Below the pieces are notes generated by a model, which saw only the letters and a list, made by a program, of their open reading frames with translations, had not been told where the DNA came from and did no database searches. Made by a program: the position numbers and the translations under genes. This document shows positions 1 through 10,740 of a DNA stretch of 64,000 nt, one piece after another (positions within the stretch are counted from its first letter, which is position 1; each line of letters starts with the position of its first letter). This DNA comes from Ixodes scapularis (lineage: Eukaryota; Arthropoda; Arachnida; Ixodida; Ixodidae): positions 80,900,795 to 80,964,794 of the forward strand of contig NW_024609835.1 in the NCBI RefSeq assembly GCF_016920785.2, written 5' to 3'.

Positions 1-27
1 TCGTCAGTGACGCCACTGATGACGTCA

Positions 28-133
28 TCGGGGGTCACGTGACCCTGAGGGTCACGCGACTTGGGGAGCCACGTGACCTTGGGGTCACGTGACCTTGGGA
101 TGACCTTGGGGGTCAAGTGACCTTAGGATGACC
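28..133. repeat. CACGTG-rich imperfect tandem repeat
   Basis: Imperfect repetition of a unit close to GGTCACGTGACCTTGG, with copies such as GGTCACGTGACCCTGA, GCCACGTGACCTTGG and GGTCAAGTGACCTTAGG. The palindromic core CACGTG recurs three times, with degenerate copies in between. It looks like a short decayed satellite. The core matches an E-box, but nothing here ties it to a promoter. Confidence 0.6.
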
Positions 134-134
134 T

Positions 135-668
135 TGGTTGCGCCGACGGCGACGGCGACGCCGCTCAAGCCGGGAACGGGCCCCTAAGAGCTGCGCTCTA
201 AAAACACAAGGACGAGGAAGTAGACAGACAAGAGCGCACTCGCAACTGGTTTTTACTTGTGGAAGCAATCATGTATGTAGCTTCAAGCTAACGCATACTC
301 TCTCCTAAGATCTGTTTAGCCCCTTTAACAAGAAGGAATACTCATTCACTGATAAGGAAAGGGACGTATCACTTATGCATTTTCTGCCCTTTGCCTTCAA
401 AGTCCAGGCAAAGGGCAAACAATGCATACGTGATATGTCCCTTTCCTTATCGGTGAATGAGTATTCCTTCTTGTTACGGGGGTTAAACAGATCTTAGGAG
501 AGATGATGTGTCAGTTGGAAGCTATATATATGATTGTTTTCACAGGTAAAAAACAGTTGCAAGTGCACTCTTGTCTGTCTACTTCCTCCTCTTTGTGTTT
601 TTAGAGCGCAGCTCTTAGGTGCCCGTTATCGTATTGAGCGGCGTCGCCGGCGCCGTCGGTGTAACCGC
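135..668. mobile_element. Large foldback (inverted-repeat) element, MITE-like
   Basis: Two arms of about 260 bp (roughly 135-399 and 411-668) are near-perfect reverse complements around an 11-base loop at about 400-410. The innermost stem pairs CTGCCCTTTGCC with GGCAAAGGGCA. The outer ends read GGTTGCGCCGACGGCGACGG on the left and pair with ...GCCGTCGGTGTAACC on the right. The arms differ at scattered positions, so it is not recent. No transposase is encoded. The pieces of reading frame seen here are arm sequence. No clear target-site duplication was found, so the superfamily is open. The motif GAGCTGCGCTCTAA in both arms occurs a third time at about 862-875. Confidence 0.75.
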
Positions 669-699
669 GCAGTGCATTATGGGACGTTTCCCATGATGC

Positions 700-822
700 A
701 ATGTGCGAGGAGGAGTAGGAGGAGGGAGAGGGAGGAGAAGTGGAAGGGGAGAAGGGAAGAGAGGAGGGAAGGGAGGAGGAGGTGAAGGAGAAGAAGGAAG
801 AGGAGTGAGGAGGAGGAGGTTT
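700..822 (+). repeat. Purine-rich (GA/GGA) low-complexity tract
   Basis: About 120 bases of almost pure purine on the plus strand, made of GAGGAG, GGAGGGAG and GAAGGAAGAG words. Simple low-complexity DNA. It could form triplex or slipped structures, but nothing indicates a gene. Confidence 0.75.
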
Positions 823-1028
823 ATACCCTTCCCTCAGTGCCGTTCCCTCCTCCTCCTCAAGAGCTGCGCTCTAATTGGGCGTTACAGGGTGTTGTGTCTT
901 TCATTTTTGGTGCCTTTTTAAGTGAGTATCTATCATGTCATTATAACAATTGAAAACTTTTAAGTGTGCTTTACTGGCTATGGACTTTTTTCCCTAACTT
1001 TTGGCATGTTCCTTTTTCTTTTTTTCAG

Positions 1029-1083
1029 TCAATACATGAATCGAAAGGGAGGATTCAACAGGCCTTTGGACTTCGTTGCTTGA
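1029..1083 (+). CDS. Possible terminal coding exon of a host gene, product unknown
   Basis: A pyrimidine tract ending TTTTTTTCAG at 1028 is a good 3' splice site. It is followed by a short open stretch that reads QYMNRKGGFNRPLDFVA and ends in TGA at 1081-1083. An AATAAA lies 52 bases downstream at 1135-1140. The peptide is not low complexity and does not resemble the transposon proteins around it. A possible upstream exon ends near 922 with the donor-like AAGTGAGT, but its frame is uncertain. I do not recognise the protein. The call rests only on the splice acceptor, short ORF and polyadenylation signal being in the right order, so chance remains possible. Confidence 0.3.
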
Positions 1084-1134
1084 AACATTTCCTTGTGTGC
1101 TCATAGCGCATGCTTTCGTGTAACCCCATGACCT

Positions 1135-1140
1135 AATAAA
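1135..1140 (+). terminator. Candidate polyadenylation signal AATAAA
   Basis: A canonical AATAAA hexamer 52 bases after the stop codon of the candidate terminal exon, with TG/T-rich sequence following at about 1146-1175. It supports a 3' end here if that exon is real. Confidence 0.3.
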
Positions 1141-1160
1141 ATATTATGTGAACACTTGTC

Positions 1161-2213
1161 GGACAGGAGAGTGTTGTTTGAGTGGCTTAAAAGTTAAAAA
1201 ATCCCACTACTCCTTTCTAGTATGCGCCGCCTTTTCCACCGCTTGGTGGCGGGTATGTCAACGGGTCATTTCTTATTTTCGTACTTTATAAGCTGCATTT
1301 GTTTTTTTTTTCGATCTAAAATACTGAACGAACACTACTTTTGTACATAATTGAAACGGTTCGCGCCACTTATATTTTGTATTTCGACTAAAAAGAAGCT
1401 TTTACCGGCTTTAACCAGTAGTAAGTCCAGGACCAAAAACGTCACATATCGAGCGCTTTCGGTACCGCGGGTCGCCCCCGTCGGTGGAGGAGGTTTCCGC
1501 GTGGTTCGGTTAAAATATGACTCACTGATATTTAGTTACTCTCTCCGTGCCCGCTGGCTTGTCCGAACCCAAAGAGACGTGGAAACCGCAAAAAATGTAG
1601 ATGCTTAAATATTATTGCAGGCCCCCTTTAATGGGGGCTCAGTGTCTTTAACAGCGATACCTAAATGTTCTTCTATTTGGAGTAAACGTGCGGAAATTGG
1701 TTGCATGTTTCAGAATGAGTGCGGCGTTGCGCCTAGCAGACGGAGTTGACGCACCCCACGACGTCGGTGTGCTTGTTCTGGTGGCGACGAAAGCCTTCTT
1801 TCGCACATGCCTCAGCTGCCTCGGTCCGGGGTTTTGTCGACCCAGCCGGTTGACAGTGGCACTCGCAACGGCCGTAGCGGCTCTGCTCACCATCGACTGG
1901 GCATTAGCTATGTGATCACCGGTGGCAACCGCGCCCTTGTCTTCCCGTTGCGAAAAATCTCAGCGCGATTCGATTAGTAGCTGCTGCTCGACGGTCATCA
2001 TGGTCGCCGTCTCTCGTCGCGCAGCTGGTCACACTGCGATCGCACTGTGCTTTTCGACAAGCGGTATAGTAGTCAGAAGCAGTCGTCGTGCATCGCGAAG
2101 GCAGCCGGATGCTCGCTGGTCGAGCCATCGTTGCACAACAAGCATCGCCGCCATTTCATACGCTCTAGAATCCTGCCCAAAGCTTGTTCCCATTCGTGCA
2201 ATAGAAACAGATG
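1161..2213. other. Stretch without a recognisable gene
   Basis: About 1 kb with several short open frames on both strands (for example 1688-1915 plus and 1648-1893 minus) that are arginine- and alanine-rich translations of GC-rich DNA and resemble no family I know. A small inverted repeat pairs GGCCCCC with GGGGGCTC at 1620-1640. The last bases (2214-2221) are the left target duplication of the next element. Confidence 0.5.
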
Positions 2214-2221
2214 TTACAAGC

Positions 2222-4622
2222 CATACATGGGTAAATTACTTTCAAAATGTAATTTAATTACAATTACAATTACTTAGCTCCCAAAGTAGTTTAATTACAA
2301 TTACAACTACTACTACGCGAAAGTAGTTCATTGCAATTACAAATTACTTTTTAAAAGTAATGCAATTACTTTACAATTACTTATTTCTGAGTTACCCACC
2401 TTGGGCCATATAACTGTAAACGAGTTATATGGCCGCTGTATAAATGTCACGAATTATACTTTACTTTTATGAAATTCGTTAAATGTAATATAGAACTTAA
2501 TTGTTTGGAGTAATGAACTCCTGCGTTCTTATATTCTAAAAAAAATAAAAATAAATGGCGGCAAAATTCACAGGTGCGAGGTGAATCTCCTTAGAGCTTA
2601 TGCAAATGGTATCCAAGTCAAACCTACAAAAAATAAACTTAAAAATAATACAAGGAAACAAACATGCGACAGTAGCTAATAAGAGAAACTTGTAAACGAC
2701 GTCAAACATTTCAAGAATACGACAACTTACGAAAACATTTCAGCCACGATGATTCGCTGCCTCTCTCTGTCTGTGGACTTGTAACAAGCCGGATGTGGGT
2801 AACCGTAGCACGCGAACTGTGGGCGCTTCCACAAAACTAGTGTCACGATAGCAGCAACTCTATTGCCAGGGATTCTGGGTTAATTCAGTGCACGGTAACA
2901 CCCAAAAAGCTCCTGAGATAGATAATAAATTTAGGATCGTCATATAGCTAATCATTAGGTTAGCAATGATTGTATCGATGTATGCGTCTCATAAAGAAGA
3001 CCGATTTGAATTTAGCATGGCAAGAACAACCTCGAAAAATTCATGATACACTGTAAACGACTTTATTTTCCCGAATTTCGCGGTTCGCCTACAATTCGCG
3101 AAAAATAAGTCCCGCGAGCAATTCCGGTAAAATGTAAACACATTGGGGTCTATAGTGCGACCCCACCGCGTCGCGAAAATTAGAATCCGCGAATTATTCC
3201 AAAACTGCGGCCTCTTGGACGCCTCGATTTCATGATTTACTTGAGCGTGTTTCAGCTGGAAGATATAGACGAGCCATTATTATTATTTTTTTATAACTTT
3301 AAGTATTATTGAAAGTGACAAAAAAGTTGCTAACCTGCAAATGTTTCAGCAAATCGGAAATCGCCTTTCGGTCTGTTGAATTTGTTTTCAGAAACCGTGT
3401 GGAGAGTTTGCACCTCTCGATTATATTTTTTTACAGTGCTGCTAATCTGTTTGAAGAATTTTTCGTAACAAGGCCCCGGCAGCCTTTCCTTTTCCAATGT
3501 AGATAAGACTGTGCAGGTTCTCAATGCAAAGCAGCACTGCGCGCCTCGGGACGGCTCCACAGGCCAGGACGAGAGGACAACGCGTGGATGGTCACGATAG
3601 AGGTGTAAAAACAAAGTGAAAGCAACACCCTCTATAAAAAAAGGAAGCCTTCAACGGACAACAAATGTAAAAACAAGCTCCCTACAGTCTAAAGCCCTGG
3701 TTTGTAAGTTTTGGAATCTCGTCCAATCAGGCTGACAAACGGTTGAAAGGGTTAGGTAGAGCGAACACTAAATAATGAAAATTTATACAAAAAGGTAGAC
3801 GAGGATTGGGAGAAGGAAGAGCAGTGTAGCAACAACAGTTGGAAGTAAGGCAGGGTGAGTCGTGTTAATGAGACCTGCTGCTTCTTTGCTTCTTGGCCTC
3901 GATGTTAGAGTAGCACGACTTACTGTTAGCGGTACCAACATACGAGATAGAGAAGTACATAAAAAACTCAAAGAAAAGAGAATAATTTCATGAACAAAAA
4001 ACTCCCCAAACTTGACTGAAATATGTAAGCGAATATGCTAGCGGCGAAGACGCGTAAGGAGAATCTCGAACCTCCCCACCTCGACCGGATGATGTGATCG
4101 GAGCCAACCAGCTCGTCTTCGACCCCGATGCCCCCGTGTGGGAATGAAAAATAAGACCCCTAAGAAACAAGGAGCAACATGAAGCGAATGAGACGAAGAG
4201 TCAGATTCAACTACGACAGGAACGAAAACGGACGCGAATGTAGCCCTCATTTATCAAATTATTTCTCAAATTCTTCATTAAATCGTTTTAAAGTCTACAA
4301 AATCCTTCATTCCGTTCTATCCCAGCCTCTCTTTCCCATTCCTCTTTTCCCTTTTTTTAAGCAGGTTGGGAGACACTCTCCCCTGCCTCTTGGCTGTGCT
4401 GTCGTCTCCGTGGCCAGGGGGGAAAAGCGCCGCCGCCGCAAAATCTTGCAAAAAGTAATTGTAATTGTGCCTGAACTTTAGCAATTACTGACGCTAGAAA
4501 GTAATTAAACTACAAGTACAATTTCCTTTAGCCAAAAGTAATTATTACAATTACAAATTACCAGGAAAAGTAATTAAATTACAGTAATTTAATTACTGTA
4601 ATTGAATTACTACCCAAGTATG
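2222..4622. mobile_element. Non-autonomous hAT-like element with AATTAC subterminal repeats, 2.4 kb
   Basis: The ends are inverted repeats, CATACATGGGTA on the left and TACCCAAGTATG on the right. They are flanked by a perfect 8-bp duplication, TTACAAGC, at 2214-2221 and 4623-4630. Subterminal zones at about 2240-2390 and 4455-4610 are packed with inverted and direct copies of AATTAC/GTAATT, the arrangement of transposase-binding clusters in hAT elements. An 8-bp duplication is the hAT signature. The interior has no transposase: its open frames are short and unlike a hAT catalytic or BED domain. It therefore looks like a long MITE moved in trans. About 3055-3215 inside it there is a TTTCGCG/CGCGAAA-rich patch resembling an older nested repeat. 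Confidence 0.8.
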
Positions 4623-4630
4623 TTACAAGC

Positions 4631-4993
4631 ACGAGGACATCACTCCGAACGATGCTTGCATGAACGCTGGCTTGCACTGCGCAAGCGCGCCTGCTCGACA
4701 AGGACGTTGAAAGCCGGGAGGACGTTCTTGTAGCTCCTACACTCGCACTAGCTCGCACTCATGGTGAAACAGAGAATCAGGTGTGTCGCCGCAGTTAATC
4801 TGGTTACGCGACTTCCGATATGTGCTACGTAGGTCGTGCGTGGTCATACGTCATTTTGTCGTCACGGTCCGAACTCGAAGAGCGACAGTTACGGCAAAGG
4901 GTTGCTTTCGTGTTTCGCGAACGTTCCCATGGGGACTGCGTGGAATAGGAGCACGCGGTTCGTAGAGGGAAGGAGTTTCCGAGAAACACGAAC
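4631..4993. other. Stretch with no recognisable feature
   Basis: About 360 bases between the hAT-like element and the first clear codons of the CR1-like LINE. It may hold more decayed LINE sequence, but no frame is convincing. Confidence 0.4.
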
Positions 4994-5148
4994 ATGACCG
5001 TTTGTGACCAGAATAGCACTCTTGAAGATGGTATACTAAGTCAAGTGGCTCCAATTACTATGTGTACCACTGGTATTCAGAAATTATTAGAAAATCTTCC
5101 AACAAATTCAGCTCCAGGCCCTGATGGTATTTGAACGAAACTGCTTAA

Positions 5149-5790
5149 CAACGATTTTAGGATTAAAAGAATTTCCATCTTGTCATTTTTATGTTGTTTA
5201 TCGTCCTGGAGGATACAGAAAACATCTTCATTTGAAAATGTCGCGATTCCGGTGCATAATCGCAAAGCGAAAGTCGAGCTTTTTCCCCCCCTTGCAGCCG
5301 CGAGTGGCAGCCGAAAAAACTACAGCGAAAAGATTACGTGACCTCGCTCGGCTCTAAGCTGCAACATAATGCCCGCTAATGTACGCAGAAAGAGGGAGAG
5401 TAAGCGTCCTCCGAGAGAGCACACGGGAAGCTACAGGGCACCCCGAATTACGTCACTATACTCGCGGTCAGCTTTCTGTGGCAATCGGAAGAGAGGAGGA
5501 AAGCGCGTGTACAGCGGTTCGTGCACCCTCTCCCCTAGCATTGACTGCATTGCCACAGAAAGCTGACCGCGAGTGTAGGACTGGGACCAGGTGTGACCCT
5601 GAAGACTGGGAGTGAGTTGAGGGGTGCCAAAAATGCCAATATTTATCTTTTTTTTTTCTTACACAGCAACTAGGACACGGAGGCGAAATCGGTTTTCTGT
5701 TCTTTACTTTAGAAGTGTCAGAGGGCAACTTCCACAAATGTTTGACCGAAGTCCGGAGATTGTTGCACCCCCCTCTCACCTTCCCGCCTT
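5149..5790 (-). mobile_element. TTAA MITE, copy 1, with a nested hairpin element
   Basis: Homologous, in reverse orientation, to the MITE at 11014-11530. Shared tracts include the AATCGCAAAG...GTCGAG region and the promoter-like GCTGCAGC/TTAGAGCCGAGCGAGG region. TTAA lies at both borders (5145-5148 and 5791-5794), and joining the flanks reads through the LINE RT (...TKLL-KLCKYEAS). The left tip has lost about 10 bases of the inverted repeat (AGGGGCGGTG), and the right tip is rearranged. A separate 121-bp hairpin interrupts it at 5457-5577. Confidence 0.75.
5457..5577. mobile_element. Small hairpin insertion with 29-bp arms
   Basis: Arms 5457-5485 and 5549-5577 are inverted copies of TA(T/C)ACTCGCGGTCAGCT... 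with one mismatch, around a 63-base centre. The related MITE at 11014-11530 reads straight through this point (GACGTCAC followed by TGGGAGTGCGACCAGG, reverse complement), so this is a true insertion. TA at both tips fits a TA target, as in Tc1/mariner-type MITEs, but that is inference. Confidence 0.65.
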
Positions 5791-5903
5791 TTAAGCTGTG
5801 CAAATATGAAGCTTCCACTCCTCTGTCTGCTTTCCCAACAATCCTTACGTACTGGTGAAATTTCTGCCAATTTGAAAGAAGCAGAAGTAACCCCAATTTT
5901 TAA

Positions 5904-6205
5904 AGGGTAACTGCAAAGAAAAAAAAGTTTTTTTTTAAATAGCCTAATTGGGACAAGCATGTCAAAAAACAATTTTTCCGCGAGAAAAAACATTTTTTGC
6001 AGCAATATTTATTGCGTGAGACTCATTTTAGTTTGCGGCTATTTCGTCCGTTTTAAAGGGTAACTGCAAAGAAAAAAAAGTTTTTTTTTAAATAGCCTAA
6101 TTGGGACAAGCATGTCAAAAAACAATTTTTCCGCGAGAAAAAACATTTTTTACAGCAATATTTATTGCGTGAGACTCATTTTAGTTTGCGGCTATTTCGT
6201 CCGTT
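5904..6205 (+). repeat. Tandem duplication of the TTAA-bounded left-end module
   Basis: Period is 153 bases. The module (149 bases plus TTAA) begins AGGGTAACTGCAAAGAAAAA and ends ATTTCGTCCGTT. The second copy differs from the first at only about one position (TTTTTTGCAGC versus TTTTTTACAGC). Each copy is preceded and followed by TTAA. In body B this module is absent: the TTAA of the preceding right end joins directly to ATCGCGCGCC. Confidence 0.85.
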
Positions 6206-6264
6206 TTAAATCGCGCGCCACGAAGTTGTGATTATGTGACGTCAATCCCAAAAGGTACTCATTG

Positions 6265-7395
6265 GGCGCGTTCAGTAGCGCCTCCCTTGCCTCCGAACGG
6301 AGTGCCTCGAGTCGGAGTCATCGGAGCGCCTACTGAACGGCAAAAAAACCCGCGGCTCCAAACCTGCTTCTACGCAATTTCCGCTTCCTCCCCTGTGCCA
6401 GACGGTCTCCGAATAAACTGGAAGCAGACGATGGCGAGCACGATCGCTTTTCTTGGACGCCGGTATTGAAGAAGTCTTGACGAAGTCGTTGAAGAAAAAG
6501 CGGGTGATTGTACACATCAGCGCTGCTGTTCGAAGCGATGCAACGCGATCGAGCCCATCGAGCCCTTCGCTTGGCGGTGCAAAGGCAGCTACTGTTATAA
6601 AAGCCGACAAAAAACGTCGTCAGCACACGCAAAATACAGAACTCGGCAAATCTACCCCGCCGGTTGCGATACCTTTATACGGCCATACGTCTGTTCTGCC
6701 CTTCGTAACGAACTTCCTATAAAATGTATTCGTATACACACGGAAAGAAAATGTATTCGTATACACACGTATACGCTCGGCGATCAAGGTTTTGTCGGCC
6801 GAAGCGAGCGTCAGCCAACGTGCACCCCGATTTAGCTACGCAAACACAACATCAATCGGGAGCATGCTCTGCGTGAGTTTCCGACCAGCTACCGAATTCG
6901 CGTTCATACCCTGCCTTGCTCTGTTCAGCGCGGACAGGACTATCGTCGATAATCACCGAGTTTCCGTGCAATGGCGATCAAGACACGGCGTCAAATGAAC
7001 GTTTACGTTGTTTATTAGCATATTCAAACCAAACAAAATACTGTCCAATGCATTTTCCGAAAGAGCCTTACCTGAAAAAGATATTCGAACGCGTTATTCG
7101 TCTTAACTTGAGCACTTTTCATTAACAAAAGCGAGCAAACCGGGCACCAGCGACAGAACCGAAGCAGCTTATCCCGCCATATTGTTTGTTTTTTCCTTTT
7201 TTAGCGCCGGAAATCGTCACCAGTCAGGAAATTACGTCATTTTAGCTCCTTTGACTCTACGTGCACCGTCTCCGGACTCGGTGCTTCGGAGCTTGACTCC
7301 GAAGCCCCGGAGTTACGTGCACCGGAAGTGACTTTTGGCCGTCCAGTGGAAGGAGTCAGTGACTCCTTGACTCCGGGGCCGCTACTGAACGCGCC
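6265..7395. mobile_element. Nested DNA transposon remnant, inverted repeats GGCGCGTTCAGTAGCG
   Basis: Inserted in body A of the TTAA dimer; body B preserves the empty site (CTCATTGGCTAAGAG). The ends are GGCGCGTTCAGTAGCG and its reverse complement. The flanking duplication is best read as CATTG (6260-6264 and 7396-7400), though the GGG/CCC at the tips allows a base or so of ambiguity. Subterminal regions are rich in GGAGTC/GACTCC words, and a second ACTGAACGG lies at 6330. Open frames at 6453-6722 (plus) and 6272-6632 (minus) resemble no transposase I know. The superfamily is unassigned. Confidence 0.7.
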
Positions 7396-7400
7396 CATTG

Positions 7401-9054
7401 GCTAAGAGTTTGATTGACAGCTTAGAGCTTGGTTGTTAAACCTTTGTTATATGTTGCAATTTCGTTTTGAGCGGCATATTTTTACGTTTAAAGAATAACC
7501 CATGTGATGAGAGTTATTATTCTTTACAAAAGGTTTACAAGACGGGCACTTCCGTTTGGATTCATACAAACAAAAGCTTCGCCATTCTTTCATGGCCGCC
7601 GAAGTCTCTGCTCCCGCCTGTCTCGCCTACCTCGACTAATCGTTTCGCCGAAGTGATCAGTGTTTCGTCGTTTCGTGCTGACCCAGGTGCTTGAGTGAGA
7701 CTTCTTGAAGTGAAGTAATGTGTGTTTAGCAGCTGTCGCAGGTGTTAGTGATAGGAAGCGACGCGGGGTCTTGGCTTTCATAGCGCGGCTCTTTCGTTTT
7801 CCTCTTTGCTTGCTTAGCGTGCTTTTTTTTTTTTTTTTTTTTTTTTTTGTGCTTGTTTGCGCGTGCAAATGCTGACTTTTCGGAGATGTCAGATGCGTGA
7901 TCCCGACAGTGAGCCTTCCAGCAGCCATGTCGCCCCGAAAGGAATGCTATTTGGCTGGAGGCAATCGGGCGTTCGCGTAGCGACCAACGTGTCTAGTTAC
8001 GTTCTCGTCATATCGCTCTGGAGGCCGTCGAAATTCGCCCCGTGTGCACCTAACGTCCGCGACTAAACAGAAAATAAAAAAGCACTGCGTCCACTACGTA
8101 AAAATGGTCTCAGTTCATACATCTGTAGGCAGGTACGAAATCGTGCCCAAATTTATTCGCACCTCACGATGCAACACGTCGCTGTGCAAACGCAGTCCAA
8201 CACGATGCATAAAAACGGCAGATTTAGGACAACAATTCGGAGTCCGTTGTTCAATTAAAACGACGTAATTTTGTTGAAAACGCCCGCAGCTTTTTACTCA
8301 CGGTATGCGTCGGGAAACTTCCACATTTTGAAACAGAACGAGGCAGATTTACTTCTAAAAACGCTCCCAGCGGCCTTCCGGGCCAGTTTGACTGGATCAG
8401 CTGACGACGACGGGACTTAACTGGTTGAACGTCAACCCCACAACAACCAATTTGCGCTCCGTGTTAGCACCGCATTACACACACCACGAACGTTTCAGCT
8501 CTGCGGCATCGCCGTGTTGCACCAAACAGAACGAGATCGCCGAAACCAACGCAGCGCTGTCGTGAACCTTGGCTTGTGGTTGCGCACTCGTGGATTCTGT
8601 GACTTCCTTCGCTTTCAAAGCGCGCACGACGATTACGAACGATACTTTCCGTCTTCCGGGAACATCACAGGGGCACTTCTCCGTTCACGTCTTCGCTACA
8701 TGTGCTCGCAAACCGCGTCAAACCAAAACAATACCGCGGCCTGGCTGGCCTGGCGTAGTTGCCAGATCTTGCCGGAAGTCGAGACGCCGCGTCGTTCAAC
8801 TCAACGAGCCCCTCTACCTCGTTGGTTCAACTCCGCAACGCAAGGAGAGTGAGGGGCGGGGCGTACTCCTCTTCCGCGGGGGTCGAAAGAGCGGGAGTTT
8901 CAAATGTGGAGAGGTTCTGACTCTACTAAATTACGTCCTGTGGCGTAAATATTGATAAAAAAAATCATTTTTTTCGCGGAACATTTGTTTTGTGACATGC
9001 TTGTCCCAATTAGGCTGTTTAAAAAAAAAACTTTTTTTTCTTTGCAGTTACCCT
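7401..9054 (+). repeat. Body A of the TTAA dimer (tandem copy 1, 3' part)
   Basis: Matches 9115-10728 almost base for base: same AAGAATAACCCATGTGATGA, same T-rich run near 7827-7848, same ending in CAGTTACCCTTTAA. It carries small length differences in the T run and a CTGGCCTGG duplication near 8740. The short conserved frame starting MHLTSAT (8044-8268 here, 9742-9966 in body B) differs between copies mostly at amino-acid-changing sites, which argues against selection on a protein. Confidence 0.8.
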
Positions 9055-9058
9055 TTAA

Positions 9059-10728
9059 ATCGCGCGCCACGAAGTTGTGATTATGTGACGTCAATCCCAA
9101 AAGGTTCTCATTGGCTAAGAGTTTGATTGACAGTTTAGATCTTGGTTGTTAAACTTTTGTTATATGTTGCAATTTCCTTTTGAGCCGCATATTTTTACGT
9201 TTAAAGAATAACCCATGTGATGAGAGTTATTATTCTTTACAAAAGGTTTACAAGACGGGCACTTCCGTTTGGATTCATACAAACAGAAGCTTCGCCATTC
9301 TTTCATGGCCGCCGAAGCCTGCTCCCGCCTGTCTCGCCTACCTCGACTAATCGTTTCGCCGAAGTGATCAGTGTTTCGTCGTTTCGTACTGACCCAGGTA
9401 CTTCTTGAAGTGAAGTAGTGTGTGTTTAGCAGCTGTCGCAGGTGTTAGTGATAGGAAGCGACGCGGGGTTTTGGCTTTCATAGCGCGGTTCTTTCGTCTT
9501 CCTCTTTGCTTGCTTAGCGTGCTTTTTTTTTTTTTGTTTGTTTGTTTTGCTTGTTTGCGCGTGCAAATGTTGACTTTTCGGAGATGTCAGATGCGTGATC
9601 CCGACAGTGAGCCTCCCAGCAGCCATGTCGCCCCGAAAGGAATGCTATTTGGCTGGAGGCAATCGGGCGTTCGCGTAGCGACCAACGTGTCTAGTTACGT
9701 TCTCGTCATATCGCTCTGGAGGCCGTCGAGATTCGCCCCGTGTGCACCTAACGTCCGCGACTAGACAGAAAATAAAAAAGCACTATGTCCACTACGTAAA
9801 AATGGTCTCAGTTCATGCATCTGTAGGCAGGTACGAAATCGTGCCCAAATTTATTCGCACCGCACGATGCAACACGTCGCTGTGCAAACGCAGTCCAACA
9901 CGAAGCATAAAAACGGCAGATTTAGGACAACAATTCGGAGTCCATTGTTCAATTAAAACGACGTAATTTTGTTGAAAACGCCCGCAGCTTTTTACTCACG
10001 GTATGCGTCGGGAAACTTCCACATTTTGAAACAGAACGAGGCAGATTTACTTTTAAAAACGCTCCCAGCGTCCTCCCGGACCAGTTTGACTGGATCAGCT
10101 GACGACGACGGGACTTATCTGGTTGAACGTCAACCCCACAACAACCAATTTGCGCTCCGTGTTAGCACCGCATTACACACACCACGAACGTTTCAGCTCT
10201 GGCGCATCGCCGTGTTGCACCAAACAGAACGAGATCGCCGAAACCAACGCAGCGCTGTCGTGAACCTTGGCTTGTGGTTGCGCACTCGTGGATTCTGTGA
10301 CTCCCTTCGCTTTCAAAGCGCGCACGACGATTACGAACGATACTTTCCGTCTTCCGGGAACATCACAGGGGCACTTCTCCGGTCACGTCTTCGCCTCTTC
10401 GCTACATGTGCTCGCAAACCGCGTCAAACCATAACAACCAAAACAATACCGCGGCCTGGCGTAGTTGCCAGATCTTGCCGGAAGTCGAGACACTGCGCCG
10501 TTCAACTCCGCAACGCGAGGAGAGTGAGGGGCGGGGCGTACTCCTCTTCCGCGGGGGCCGAAAGAGCGGGAGTTTCAAATGTGGAGAGGTTCTGACTCTA
10601 CTAAATTACGTCCTGTGGCGTAAATATTGATAAAAAAAATCATTTTTTTCACGGAACATTTGTTTTGTGGCATGCTTGTCCCAATTAGGCTGTTTAAAAA
10701 AAAACTTTTTTTTCTTTGCAGTTACCCT
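9059..10728 (+). repeat. Body B of the TTAA dimer (tandem copy 2)
   Basis: Starts ATCGCGCGCCACGAAGTTGT immediately after TTAA and ends with the right inverted repeat. It lacks the left-end module and the 1.1 kb nested element present in body A, so it records the empty site. The 208-codon frame at 9969-10595 is closed by a TAA in body A and has no recognisable domain, so it is not called as a gene. Confidence 0.8.
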
Positions 10729-10740
10729 TTAAGAACGGTC

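Larger units (their letters stand above)
5904..10728. mobile_element. Tandem-dimer TTAA transposon (non-autonomous), 4.8 kb
   Basis: Flanked by TTAA at 5900-5903 and 10729-10732; joining the flanks restores the LINE codons for VTPIFKNGQ. The terminal inverted repeats start AGGGTAACTGCAAAGAAAA and extend about 115 bp. Internal order: left-end module (5904-6052), TTAA, left-end module again (6057-6205), TTAA, body A (6210-9054) with right inverted repeat, TTAA, body B (9059-10728) with right inverted repeat. Bodies A and B are about 95% alike by eye. TTAA targets are characteristic of piggyBac-type elements, but no transposase is seen, and the AGGG tip is not the usual CCC/CCT, so the assignment is tentative. 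Confidence 0.75.

Noticed and set aside
28..133. CACGTG repeats as a transcription factor site cluster
   Set aside because: The words are part of a decaying tandem repeat, and no gene start is nearby.
8044..8268. Conserved 74-codon frame (MHLTSAT...) in both bodies of the TTAA dimer
   Set aside because: Nearly all differences between the copies change amino acids, so conservation only reflects recent duplication.
9969..10595. 208-codon plus-strand frame in body B of the TTAA dimer
   Set aside because: Body A has an in-frame TAA at the equivalent place, no domain is visible, and copy differences do not favour synonymous sites.
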